64,000 nucleotides of DNA from NCBI RefSeq assembly GCF_028285715.1, contig NZ_JANQOO010000017.1, positions 620,001-684,000 of the forward strand, given 5' to 3'. This DNA is from Ulvibacterium sp. (lineage in GTDB: Bacteria; Bacteroidota; Bacteroidia; Flavobacteriales; Flavobacteriaceae). The notes beneath the pieces were generated by a model. The model was not told the DNA's origin. It saw only the letters and a program-made list of their open reading frames with translations, and did no database searches. This document shows positions 17,852 through 27,290 of the stretch, in pieces (position 1 is the first letter of the stretch; each line of letters begins with the position of its first letter). Made by a program: the position numbers and the translations under genes.

Positions 17852-19147
17852 ATGGACATATTTTCATCTTACAACCTTATCATAGAGGCGTCGATCATCC
17901 TAATTCTATCGTTCTTGTTCAATGGCGTTGCCAAGCGCACGAACATACCTTCGGTACTACTCCTAATTCTGTTGGGCGTTGTTCTTCAATTTGTATTGAA
18001 GTATATGACCTCCGAAAAAGTAGACTTTTTTCCGGCCCTTGAAGTATTGGGCATTATTGGACTCATTATGATTGTTCTGGAGGCCGCCCTGGAGTTGGAA
18101 TTGAAAAAGGAAAAACTGGTGCCCATACTCAAATCCATGGCCATTGCCCTAACAGGTCTAGTAGGGTCCGCATGGGTGGCCGCATTAATACTCTTTCAGT
18201 TCGTACCCGAGATGACCATGCAGTCCGCTTGGTTGTATGCAACACCTTTGTCCATACTTTCCAGTGCCATCATTATCCCCAGTGTTAGTGGATTAACCGA
18301 GCACAAAAAGGAATTCCATATATACGAAAGCACATTTTCGGATATTATGGGCATTATGATGTTCTATTTTTTAGTAGGTGGCCTGAATCCTGCCGAGGAT
18401 TCTGGAGCAGTGGGCTTTGCAGTGAATATTATACTCACTATAGTTCTTTCCTTGGTAGCGAGCTATGCCATTATTCTAATATTTCAACAAATAAAGAGTC
18501 AGGCCAAATTGTTCTTACTGATTGCCGTACTGTTGTTACTCTACGCTATCGGTAAGCAATTGCATCTTTCCTCCTTGTTGATAATTCTAATTTTTGGTTT
18601 GGTAATTGCCAATATGAAGCTATTCTTTGTGGGGAAGTTAGCCCACTTTTTGGAATACGAAAAAGCACATCGCATTTATCACGAACTCCATATTGTAACC
18701 TTGGAAACCGCTTTTGTGGTACGTACTTTTTTCTTTGTGATTTTTGGGTTGACCATTGCCATTGCTTCTCTTTTCAGTTTAAGTGTGGCTTTGGTAAGCC
18801 TTCTTATTATTGTTTCCATTTATGCGATTCGGTTTGTTATTTTGCGAACCTTTATAGGAAGTGACATTCTACCTCAATTGTTCATTGCCCCACGTGGATT
18901 GATTACCGTATTGTTATTTTTTGCTATTCCGACAGAAGCCAAGGTGGCTACTTTTGAGCCTGGTATTTTATTGTTCGTTATCATAGGTACCAGCCTCATA
19001 ATGACCTGGGGCATGATAAAGGACAAAAGAAAGATGAAGACTTTGTTGGATCAAATTGATGAAGATTACGTGGCGATGGATGGGGAAATATCCGGGCCAG
19101 AGACCGGAGATAGCCAAGAAATTTTGGGAGAAAAGCCTGAAATTTGA
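17852..19147 (+). CDS. Cation:proton antiporter (CPA family)
   Basis: The 431-residue protein is very hydrophobic, with about twelve membrane helices between residues 8 and 395 and a short acidic cytoplasmic tail. The pattern fits Na+(or K+)/H+ antiporters of the CPA superfamily, which exchange cations for protons across the inner membrane. Segments such as PSVLLLILLGVVLQFVLKY and IMMFYFLVGGLNP are typical of flavobacterial members. No TrkA-N or other regulatory domain is attached. It stands alone on the plus strand, with the rimP operon transcribed away from it. The transported cation cannot be told from sequence. Confidence 0.85.
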   Translation: MDIFSSYNLIIEASIILILSFLFNGVAKRTNIPSVLLLILLGVVLQFVLKYMTSEKVDFFPALEVLGIIGLIMIVLEAALELELKKEKLVPILKSMAIALTGLVGSAWVAALILFQFVPEMTMQSAWLYATPLSILSSAIIIPSVSGLTEHKKEFHIYESTFSDIMGIMMFYFLVGGLNPAEDSGAVGFAVNIILTIVLSLVASYAIILIFQQIKSQAKLFLLIAVLLLLYAIGKQLHLSSLLIILIFGLVIANMKLFFVGKLAHFLEYEKAHRIYHELHIVTLETAFVVRTFFFVIFGLTIAIASLFSLSVALVSLLIIVSIYAIRFVILRTFIGSDILPQLFIAPRGLITVLLFFAIPTEAKVATFEPGILLFVIIGTSLIMTWGMIKDKRKMKTLLDQIDEDYVAMDGEISGPETGDSQEILGEKPEI

Positions 19148-19224
19148 AATAGATGAATATCGATTACTACGATGCCCTATTCGTTGTAGACTTAAGAAAC
19201 AAACTCTTTGGAGCGTAGGAAAAT

Positions 19225-19569
19225 CTATTCGCTGGATGATAACGAGGTGGCAAGGGTACTTCCCGCATGTTGAACCTTGGCATTTTTTTCCTCAAGTTCA
19301 TTAAGACTATCCACCTCTCGTCTAAATTTCAAAATCATAAGGGTATCCAACTGTTGGGCAATACTATCTCGCATATGCCTCCAATTTCTGGAATTCATCT
19401 TTTTGTTATACTCCGTAATCTTATCAAAACGGGAAAGGTTATGGCGATTTGCCTTCCAAGCATGTGCCGTACTTTTCTGGTGTTCCAGGTCTTGTAGGTA
19501 TATGCCAACACCAAAGCCTAGTATAACAAGGACAAGAATAACCTTTAAGTTTTTTACGGTCAACTTCAT
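19225..19569 (-). CDS. Small membrane-anchored protein, unknown
   Basis: I do not recognise this 114-residue protein. It begins with one hydrophobic helix (about residues 9-27, VILVLVILGFGVGIY) followed by a charged, probably helical and coiled-coil-like region rich in Lys, Arg, Asp and Glu (30-105). It would be anchored in the inner membrane with the rest in the periplasm. The frame extends six bases upstream to a TTG, but the ATG at 19569 gives a normal basic start. It converges on the antiporter gene. No function is assigned; the coding call rests on the membrane helix and regular amino acid composition. Confidence 0.5.
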   Translation of the reverse strand: MKLTVKNLKVILVLVILGFGVGIYLQDLEHQKSTAHAWKANRHNLSRFDKITEYNKKMNSRNWRHMRDSIAQQLDTLMILKFRREVDSLNELEEKNAKVQHAGSTLATSLSSSE

Positions 19570-19906
19570 CTGCAATAGCTTAAATGTGGGGCTCCAAATT
19601 GGAACGGTTCTCGGTTTTCATGCCTTGATCTACCTTCCCAATTCCTGAACAATATACAAATTATAGGAAATCCTTTACTCAAATATGTACAATCTGCCCT
19701 TTTCTTGGGATGAATGGTACTTTTATGTCAAAATTCGGTCAATGAATACTTTGCCTTGTCCCTCCAGCACTTTTCGAAAATCAAAAAAAGAATTCCTCAA
19801 TATCTTGCTCCTAAACCTAATCCGCTTCATTTTTTAAGGGCTTTGGTCGGCCATATCAACGTTGATATGGGAGAATGTGCATAGCTCGGAGCGAAGAATT
19901 CCCATT
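19570..19906. other. Intergenic region with a 20-bp perfect palindrome
   Basis: No gene is seen in these 337 bases. The notable element is at 19851-19870, where CCATATCAAC is followed at once by its exact reverse complement GTTGATATGG. It lies 37 bp past the stop codon of the 147-residue gene on the minus strand. Without a loop or a T-run it is not a typical terminator and could be a binding site for a dimeric protein. Confidence 0.6.
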
Positions 19907-20350
19907 CTAATTTTTAGTATAAAAATCGTTCCTGGATTCATCCCCCAGTCCCATACTTCTAATGGCCAATTTTCTTTCAATTAGACCAAAAACATCGTAC
20001 TGTCTCTCTATTAAAAAAATGAAGGTATCGGACTTAAAATTGCGCCAATCGGTAATATTGCCATTAGCTATGGCCCATAAATCAGCCGCCAACACATTTG
20101 TTGAGAAAAAAGTGCTTTCCGGGCTTATTTTTTCCAATCCCCTAAGACTATATTTTAACATATCCAAAGGTCTTAGAATCGGTTTAAAATCGAAGTATTC
20201 ATCACTATACCCTATTTCACCGAACCATATAGTGGTCGTCGATTTTGAAAAGTGAATTCCGGTAAACTTTTCCTCTTCCTCAATGCGGTCGCCCTCCCTA
20301 TGAATAAGAAACTTTAGCCCAGTGCCCACGTAATGTTTAAGTTCGTTCAT
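19907..20350 (-). CDS. Hypothetical protein, 147 residues
   Basis: I do not recognise this protein. It has no signal peptide or membrane helix and looks cytoplasmic and folded, with mixed alpha/beta composition and aromatic-rich stretches (TTTIWFGEIGYSDEYFDF, DTFIFLIERQYDVFGLIERK). Its start overlaps the last 14 bases of the small membrane protein gene just upstream, so the two are probably co-translated and may work together. The ATG at 20350 is the natural start. It could be part of a small accessory module, but nothing in it points to a reaction. Confidence 0.55.
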   Translation of the reverse strand: MNELKHYVGTGLKFLIHREGDRIEEEEKFTGIHFSKSTTTIWFGEIGYSDEYFDFKPILRPLDMLKYSLRGLEKISPESTFFSTNVLAADLWAIANGNITDWRNFKSDTFIFLIERQYDVFGLIERKLAIRSMGLGDESRNDFYTKN

Positions 20351-20492
20351 TTTTGGGGGAGTTTTTCTTCTTAATACCGGACAGCAGAAGTAATCCCTTT
20401 TTTATCCTCGAAAAAAAGATTGTCCAAATCGCCATTGCAAAAAATAGAATGCTACCAACGACAAGAATTATTATTGCTATTTGATCATCCAT
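20337..20492 (-). CDS. Small single-pass membrane protein, 51 residues
   Basis: The product begins MDDQIAIIILVVGSILFF, has one strong membrane helix (about residues 5-27) and ends in a lysine-rich tail (KKKNSPKNERT). The frame is open upstream to a TTG at 20519, but the ATG at 20492 is preferred. It overlaps the next gene by 14 bases, which suggests coupling. The topology would place the basic tail in the cytoplasm. Function unknown. Confidence 0.5.
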   Translation of the reverse strand: MDDQIAIIILVVGSILFFAMAIWTIFFSRIKKGLLLLSGIKKKNSPKNERT

Positions 20493-20955
20493 AAATATCC
20501 TATTCGTTACCCTATTCAAATAGAGTCATGGGATTATATAAAGATTAGACACTTGTTTTTGGTTACGTAACTCTTAAACTGCAAAAAGGTGCTTACCGGT
20601 CCCTTCGAAAAATATATATCAGACTTTGTTATAAAAAGAAGATATAAATTATAAAATACTGAAAATCAAATTATTAAATTCAATCGGAAGCGCTCCAACA
20701 TTAAAACTTCAGTTTTTTTATCGCACTGCAAACTCCAACGAAAGCGTGGCTTTTACCGAAAAATAGGTGCGGCTACCTATTATCAGATGAGACATACCGC
20801 TTAATAGATGAGACCTCTTTATGAAGGTACGCAGCGATAATTTTGAACCAGTTTCGGTTTGGCAAAGAATGAGTCGCTACTTGTATTGCCGTGGTAAAAT
20901 ATCCCGATTCTTACGCTTAACCTACAAAAACCAATTTCAATATAAGTAATCGATC
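20493..20955. other. Intergenic region upstream of the T9SS adhesin cluster
   Basis: No gene is seen in these 463 bases, which are AT-rich on the left. They hold an inverted repeat, AATAGGT (20762-20768) and ACCTATT (20775-20781), a pair of 9-bp direct repeats (20785-20814) and a candidate -7 box (20838-20845), followed by a leader of about 110 nt before the adhesin gene. Confidence 0.6.
20785..20845 (+). promoter_or_regulatory. Candidate regulated promoter with paired 9-bp direct repeats
   Basis: AGATGAGAC occurs twice, at 20785-20793 and 20806-20814, separated by 12 bp. TAATTTTG at 20838-20845 matches the Bacteroidota -7 box TAnnTTTG. The expected -33 position (20815-20818) reads CTCT rather than TTTG and abuts the second repeat, as expected of a promoter that needs an activator. 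LytTR regulators typically bind paired 9-bp repeats with 10-13 bp between them, and a LytTR gene ends this cluster. The link is an inference; the repeat does not match the classic LytTR consensus. Confidence 0.45.
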
Positions 20956-23900
20956 ATGAGAAAAATAGTACGTTATAATACCATATTTTTTTTAGCGTTA
21001 TTATGGGCATTCGGTTTGCAAATAGCCCAAGCACAATGCGATCCCAATACTTTTACGGTTACCGTTACTGAAGGAACTTGTCCCAGCGATGGCAATATTG
21101 CCGTGACGCTTCCCGGCGGTTCTCCCTGTGTCGGATGGCAAGCCATCTTAACCAACCCCGGGGGATTGGAAACCGTACTCAACGTTCCCGATACTGGAGG
21201 ACCTGTTAATTTCAGTAACCTTGCCGTGGGCAGCTATATGGTAAGGTTAGTAAATGGTGGTACGGTAATTCAGTCACCGGACAATCCCATAGCCGTGACG
21301 AGTACCTATCAGGCCATGAACATCACAAGTACCAATACGGCACCCTCCTGTCCTAGTGGAACGGATGCAACACTGACCATTGACATTAACAGCGGAGGTA
21401 ACGGACCTTTTGAATATACCGTGACTCCCCCTGCACCCGGATTACCACAAACCTTTGGGCCCACCCCCAATACATCCCATACCTTTTTAGGTCTGAACGG
21501 CGGTGAAACAGTATCTTTTGAAGTAACCGATTTGGGCTGTTCGGTATCACAAACGCAAAATCCTGTTATTGCGGACAACACTGCACTGCCATCCGAATAT
21601 TTCAATGCTACCTTTCAAAGGAAATGTAGTCCTAACTGTGGTGCATACGATGTAACATTTTTTACAAGAGTCTATACTACAGATGGTATAACCGCCATAC
21701 AACAAGCGGGCAATGCCACAATTAGTATCAATGGGGGCGCCCAGCAAAACCTTGTACTGGACAATGTAAATGGCAACATTATATCCTTTACGCACCCACC
21801 AGGAATTAACGCTAACGTTCCGTATACTATCACCTTCAATGATGGATGTAGTACTTTTGGCACTACCAAAACCACCTTACCGGTGGATGATGGCTTTTTG
21901 GTCATAGACCAGGAAATTGCCTATCCCCCGGATTGCTCTGTTATTCATAGGGTAGATGCCATTGGTTTAACCAGCGACGGGCCGGACATTTACAATATGT
22001 TCTGCCCGACCAATAGTATTTCCATAGAACAGGAAATCCCGGTAGGTTCAAATATATGGACAAATGTACCTTTAGTGGGAGGTGCCTTCAATCCCTTGAA
22101 CAACAATTTTGTCAATTACTACACACTACCTGGAGAAGGAAGTTATCGCTTAACCGGCATAGATGATTGCCATTCGACATCCGTGGAATTCAACACACTT
22201 CCAACTACAAACCCATTAGATGCCATAAGAATACAATCTGCCCTCTCCATTTTGGAGGGAACTGGGGGTTTTACCATAGATCGCGCTCCGGGTCAGTTCA
22301 GTTCCAATGTCTTTCCGGAAACCACATACACCATTCGTCCCGTACCGTTTCAATCCAGTATTACCATAAACCCTACCCAACCTTTTAACCTTGGAGGCCC
22401 CTATACCCTAAATTTCCCTTTGACCTACACCACCACAACCAATCGTTCCATTATTGGGGACCTGCCCCCAGGGGAATATGAAATTACGGCGACGGATATA
22501 TGCGGTAACCTCTCAGTACATTCCCATACCATTTCGAGTACGGCCCAATATACTCCGGAAATCACAGCATTTAGCGGTTGTGCCAATTCCGGTAGGATTG
22601 AATACGATATGAACGCGTTAAATGTAGCCAATTCCATTGGCCCTCCGAGGGTCAATACCATTGTAGAGCTATGGACGGATGATGGTAGTGGTACTCCGGG
22701 AACACTTTTGACCGATGATATTCCGGAGGCTCGATTAACGGGATCTTTCAATAACCTTACTGCCGGGGATTATGTAATCCGGTTTTCGAACATCAATTTT
22801 CAATCGACCAATGCAAATGAAGTTTTTTCAGCCGCCACAGGCAATAATGCAGATCGGGAATATTGGACAACAGTAACCATTGCACCTTTCCAAAGTATAA
22901 CTGCCGCTACGGCCGGGGCGTTCTGCGATTTTACCGATCCCAATACCGGAATCATCTTTACCGAAATTACCGGTGGAACCCCTACCTATCCCATCAACTA
23001 CGAGTTGTTTGCGACCTCAGATTTGGTCAATCCTGTAATGACCCATGTAGAAACGGACCCCTCCATGACCAGCCATCTTTTTGAAAATGTTGCCGCAGGA
23101 AATTATATAGTGCGATTGACCACGCCATGTGATGGGGTTGATCTGAATATCAATTTAATAACTGCTCCCATAACGACCATAATAACGGCGGATAATAATC
23201 CCATATGTGCCCCTGGAGGCGATGTGGAGTTGTCCATAAACTTGCCGACGAGCATTTTTGATATTACTTGGACCGATAATTTAGGCAATACGGTAGGTTT
23301 GGGCAGTCCGGTTACCGTAACCGTCAACGCCACTACCACCTACACGGCCAGTTACGCCATAAAACCAATATTTTGCCCAACGGCCCCTTCGAACACCAAT
23401 TCTATTACCATAACGGTTAATCCGGATATTGTTCAGGTGGGAACGGAAACATCCAGTTGTAACCTTCTCGGAACCGAATATACCCTCGTCACCGAAGTGG
23501 CCGGAACTGGTCCTTTTAGCGCTACGGGTACCGGTGCACCCGGTAGTTTTGCCGGAAATATATGGACCTCCGACCCTATTCCGGCCGGAACCGATTACAG
23601 CATAGATTTTACGGATTCCAATACTTGTAATATCCTTACAATTTCGGGTACCGCTCCTAACTGCTGCATATTTGATCTAAATCTGACCACATCCGATATA
23701 GACCTTTGCCTTAATCCGGGACCTTACGAAACTATTATCGCCAACACCACCCTTGGTCTTATTTATGAGGTTAGGGACCAGAATGGTATTTCTTTTAGCC
23801 CTGCCCTTACCGGAATTGGAAACGGTGGAGATCTTTCGATTAACATCCCAACCCTAAATGTTCCTGCCGGAGGTACGGATTACCAAGTATTTGTTACCAA

Positions 23901-26310
23901 TGGTGTACCTGGTTGTAGCGGTATACTGGGGGATCCGGTCTCATTTAGTAATGGGAATTCCGATACCTTTTTGAACGTAACAGGAGACACTGTTTGCGAA
24001 GGTGATCCCGCTACGGTGACCCTATCGAATTCGCAGGTGGGGATAACCTATCAGCTACAACAATCCGGCATCCCCCTTAATCCTGCTGTAACAGGGACTG
24101 GTACTGGAGGAGATCTAATGCTTACAATACCGGCCGGACATCCTCAGCTTGCTACGGGCACGTATGATGTAGAGGCTTCCGGCTCTGGTTGTAGTACAGT
24201 AACATTGAACCAATCCCCCATAATTACTGTAAATGCCTTGCCAACCCTTTCAATAACCAGCCCAGCGGCGTGCTCTCCGGACCTTACGACCTATTCCTTG
24301 GAAGTTACGGTCAGTAACGGAACAGTGAGCAGCACCTTTGGCAATGTTACCAACACCTCTGGAAATACTTGGTCAATTACCAGTATAGGGGCAGGAACCA
24401 ACATTGTTGTGACCCTAACCGATACCAATGGTTGTATTTCCACTTTAAATATCAATGCCCCGGACTGTAGTTGTCCCGTTGTCAATGAGCCAATAACCGG
24501 TGGCGACCAAAGTTATTGCATTGGAAGTTCGGTTCCTTCCTTGGTGGCAGTAGTAGATCCAGGAGAAACCGTAGATTGGTACAGCGCCCCTACAGGAGGT
24601 ACCCTTTTGTCAAGTGGAAATACAACATATATCCCCACATCTCCAGGAACCTATTATGCCGAAACCAGGAACATTATCAATGGTTGTACCAGTACTACAC
24701 GTACACCGATACAAATAATAGAGAACAACCTTCCCATCGTTACCTTTAACGATCCGGCCACTATATGTTTGAATACCGGTGCTTTGGACCTTACGGCATT
24801 CGCTACCCCAGTTGGGGGAAACTTCGGCGGACCGGGAGTAACTGGGAACAATTTTAATCCGGCATTATCCGGAACAGGAATCCACACCCTAACCTATGAA
24901 TTTACCGATGCAAACGGATGTACTAATAGCGATACTGCACAAATAAGTGTAAATGCCCCATTGGCACAAATAGGTTCGGAAACCACCTCCTGTGCCTTGG
25001 ACGGCCAAAGTTATGTCCTTACCGTAGAGCTAAACGGAGCGGCACCCTTTAACGTGTCTGGAAGTGGGGCCCCTGGAACCTTCACGGGGAATCTCTGGAC
25101 TTCGGACCCTATCCCTTCCGGAACGGATTATAGTACAAATTTTACCGATGTCAATGGCTGCAATACAGTAAGCGTGATGGATAACGCTCCTGTATGTTGC
25201 GTATTTGAGGTTGCCTGTCCTACTTTCCCGGCAACCACCGTAGCATGTTATGAAGACATCCCTACGGCCAACAGGTTCACCGAAACAGAATTTGAGGCCT
25301 TGGGCAATGCAGATGGAATCATCGGTGATATTCCTTGTGGAATTATCGAAATAACCGCATCAAACAGTCCGGATATGGGCAATTGTAATATGATTGTTGA
25401 ACGGACCTATACCATAACCGAGTATGAAGATACCAACCGCAACGGTATACGGGACCTTGGAGAGGATATTGTGCGCAATACTGTAAACTGCACCCAAAAC
25501 ATTACCGTACAAGATACTACGGGCCCCGTATTTGTTGAGGCACTTCCTATGGATTTCACCATGCAATGTGATACGGATCTACCCATTGCCGAGACTTTGA
25601 CCGCAACAGATAATTGTGGAGGGGCAACAGTGACCTATAACGAAGAAGTCCTAAATAATGGATGTGCAGGCAGCTATACAATCTTAAGAACTTGGGAAGC
25701 AACGGATACGTGTGGCAACCAAACCATACATGTACAGACGATTGCGGTAGAGGACACTTCTGCTCCCGTTTTTGTAGAGACTTTGCCACAGGATGGTTTT
25801 GCGGATTGTGGCATCATTCCCGAAGCGGCTATACTTACGGCAACGGACAATTGCGGCGCAGCTACCGTTGATTTCACCGAAACCGAAATCCCCGGAAATT
25901 GCAGTTCCCAATACAACTTGGTGCGGACTTGGACGGCGACGGATGCATGTGGTAACGAAACCTCCCATACCCAAACCATACAACTTGCTTGTCCCGTTAA
26001 AATCTATAATGCCGTATCCGCCAATGGTAACGGGCAAAACGACATCTTCCTACTGGAGGGTATCGATTGTTTTCCCAATAACCAGGTTGAAATATTCAAC
26101 CGTTGGGGCGTAAAAGTGTTTGAAACGAACGGATACGATAATCAAAATAAGGTCTTCAAAGGGTACTCGGAAGGTAGACTTACCCTAGCTTCAAGTAAAA
26201 AACTACCCACGGGAACCTATTTCTACATAGTACAATATGAATCCATGAATGGCGGTGAATCGCAGACCATTCAAGAGTCCGGTTATTTATACCTCATCAG
26301 CGATAACTGA
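20956..26310 (+). CDS. Giant secreted adhesin-like protein with T9SS type B (gliding-associated) sorting domain
   Basis: This 1784-residue protein has a signal peptide (1-27, ending AQAQ) and a long array of Ig-like/SprB-like modules rich in Thr, Gly, Asn and Pro. Two modules of about 80 residues are close copies (about 827-905 and 1338-1418, sharing GAPG-F-GN-WTSDPIP-GTDYS), and a third at 1100-1175 is more diverged. Two HYR-like repeats with TATDNCG follow (about 1518-1597 and 1598-1675). The last ~108 residues, from CPVKIYNAVSANGNGQNDIF through EIFNRWGVKVFE, are the gliding-motility-associated C-terminal domain, a type B signal for the type IX secretion system. It is probably displayed on the surface. 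The next two genes, PorP/SprF and an OmpA protein, are its usual partners. Confidence 0.92.
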   Translation: MRKIVRYNTIFFLALLWAFGLQIAQAQCDPNTFTVTVTEGTCPSDGNIAVTLPGGSPCVGWQAILTNPGGLETVLNVPDTGGPVNFSNLAVGSYMVRLVNGGTVIQSPDNPIAVTSTYQAMNITSTNTAPSCPSGTDATLTIDINSGGNGPFEYTVTPPAPGLPQTFGPTPNTSHTFLGLNGGETVSFEVTDLGCSVSQTQNPVIADNTALPSEYFNATFQRKCSPNCGAYDVTFFTRVYTTDGITAIQQAGNATISINGGAQQNLVLDNVNGNIISFTHPPGINANVPYTITFNDGCSTFGTTKTTLPVDDGFLVIDQEIAYPPDCSVIHRVDAIGLTSDGPDIYNMFCPTNSISIEQEIPVGSNIWTNVPLVGGAFNPLNNNFVNYYTLPGEGSYRLTGIDDCHSTSVEFNTLPTTNPLDAIRIQSALSILEGTGGFTIDRAPGQFSSNVFPETTYTIRPVPFQSSITINPTQPFNLGGPYTLNFPLTYTTTTNRSIIGDLPPGEYEITATDICGNLSVHSHTISSTAQYTPEITAFSGCANSGRIEYDMNALNVANSIGPPRVNTIVELWTDDGSGTPGTLLTDDIPEARLTGSFNNLTAGDYVIRFSNINFQSTNANEVFSAATGNNADREYWTTVTIAPFQSITAATAGAFCDFTDPNTGIIFTEITGGTPTYPINYELFATSDLVNPVMTHVETDPSMTSHLFENVAAGNYIVRLTTPCDGVDLNINLITAPITTIITADNNPICAPGGDVELSINLPTSIFDITWTDNLGNTVGLGSPVTVTVNATTTYTASYAIKPIFCPTAPSNTNSITITVNPDIVQVGTETSSCNLLGTEYTLVTEVAGTGPFSATGTGAPGSFAGNIWTSDPIPAGTDYSIDFTDSNTCNILTISGTAPNCCIFDLNLTTSDIDLCLNPGPYETIIANTTLGLIYEVRDQNGISFSPALTGIGNGGDLSINIPTLNVPAGGTDYQVFVTNGVPGCSGILGDPVSFSNGNSDTFLNVTGDTVCEGDPATVTLSNSQVGITYQLQQSGIPLNPAVTGTGTGGDLMLTIPAGHPQLATGTYDVEASGSGCSTVTLNQSPIITVNALPTLSITSPAACSPDLTTYSLEVTVSNGTVSSTFGNVTNTSGNTWSITSIGAGTNIVVTLTDTNGCISTLNINAPDCSCPVVNEPITGGDQSYCIGSSVPSLVAVVDPGETVDWYSAPTGGTLLSSGNTTYIPTSPGTYYAETRNIINGCTSTTRTPIQIIENNLPIVTFNDPATICLNTGALDLTAFATPVGGNFGGPGVTGNNFNPALSGTGIHTLTYEFTDANGCTNSDTAQISVNAPLAQIGSETTSCALDGQSYVLTVELNGAAPFNVSGSGAPGTFTGNLWTSDPIPSGTDYSTNFTDVNGCNTVSVMDNAPVCCVFEVACPTFPATTVACYEDIPTANRFTETEFEALGNADGIIGDIPCGIIEITASNSPDMGNCNMIVERTYTITEYEDTNRNGIRDLGEDIVRNTVNCTQNITVQDTTGPVFVEALPMDFTMQCDTDLPIAETLTATDNCGGATVTYNEEVLNNGCAGSYTILRTWEATDTCGNQTIHVQTIAVEDTSAPVFVETLPQDGFADCGIIPEAAILTATDNCGAATVDFTETEIPGNCSSQYNLVRTWTATDACGNETSHTQTIQLACPVKIYNAVSANGNGQNDIFLLEGIDCFPNNQVEIFNRWGVKVFETNGYDNQNKVFKGYSEGRLTLASSKKLPTGTYFYIVQYESMNGGESQTIQESGYLYLISDN

Positions 26311-26337
26311 TCCGTATTCATAGAACAACCAGATACC

Positions 26338-27279
26338 ATGAAAACAATCAATAACAATTGTATAAAAGCCATGTTCCTTTTCCTATTGGGAATGGCGCTT
26401 CCATTCTTTTGCTCTAGTCAGCAGGATTCGGAATATACCCAGTATATGTATAATACGGTAACGGTAAATCCGGCCTATGCCGGTAACAGGGGTGTACTAA
26501 GCTTCAACAGTCTCTATCGCTCTCAATGGACGGGGCTGAACGGAGCTCCCCAATCACTTACCTTCTCCGTGAACAGCCCAGTCGGGGAACGAGGGGTAGG
26601 CCTTGGACTTTCGGTCATCCACGATGAAGTGGGCCCATCCACCGAGAGCAATGTAACCGTTGATTTTTCCTATACAGTTCCATTGACCCTAAAGACCAAC
26701 TTGTCCTTTGGGCTAAAGGGAGGAATGAACCTCCTAAATGTGGACTTCGGAAAATTGGATATCCGGGATCGGAGCGAATTGGAATTTTCTCAAAACATTG
26801 AGAATCGCTTTTCACCCAATGTTGGTCTAGGTGTTTATCTGCATTTTGACCATAGGTGGTATCTTGGGCTATCCTCCCCGAATATATTGTCCACAGATCA
26901 TTATGACAGTGCCATTTCTTCCACAGCTTCCGAAAAAGCCCACTTTTATCTTATCGGGGGATATGTCTTTGACATCAATAGCGAACTTAAATTTAAACCA
27001 GCCTTCCTGACCAAAGCCGTAAAAGGCGCCCCTTTGGCCTTTGACGCGTCGGCCAACTTTTTAATCAATGATAGATTCACGGTAGGACTATCCTATCGCC
27101 TGGATGCCGCCATAAGCGCCTTGGTCGGTTTTCAAATAAACAATCGTTTTATGATAGGCTATTCCTATGACTACGATACCACGGAATTAGGCAATTACAA
27201 TTCTGGTTCCCATGATTTCTTTTTACGCTTTGAGTTTACCAAAAGAACCATAAACTCCATAAACCCAAGATTCTTTTAA
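26338..27279 (+). CDS. PorP/SprF family type IX secretion membrane protein
   Basis: PorP/SprF proteins are outer membrane beta-barrels that help export or anchor type B T9SS substrates; SprF does this for the adhesin SprB. The 313-residue product has a signal peptide (1-28, ending CSSQQ), then the family signature QYMYNTVTVNPAYAGNRGV and a series of amphipathic strands ending in RFEF. It begins 28 bp after the adhesin gene and is followed 12 bp later by an OmpA-family gene, so the three are almost certainly one operon. The adjacent adhesin is its most likely client. Confidence 0.93.
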   Translation: MKTINNNCIKAMFLFLLGMALPFFCSSQQDSEYTQYMYNTVTVNPAYAGNRGVLSFNSLYRSQWTGLNGAPQSLTFSVNSPVGERGVGLGLSVIHDEVGPSTESNVTVDFSYTVPLTLKTNLSFGLKGGMNLLNVDFGKLDIRDRSELEFSQNIENRFSPNVGLGVYLHFDHRWYLGLSSPNILSTDHYDSAISSTASEKAHFYLIGGYVFDINSELKFKPAFLTKAVKGAPLAFDASANFLINDRFTVGLSYRLDAAISALVGFQINNRFMIGYSYDYDTTELGNYNSGSHDFFLRFEFTKRTINSINPRFF

Positions 27280-27290
27280 AACCCTCGATT

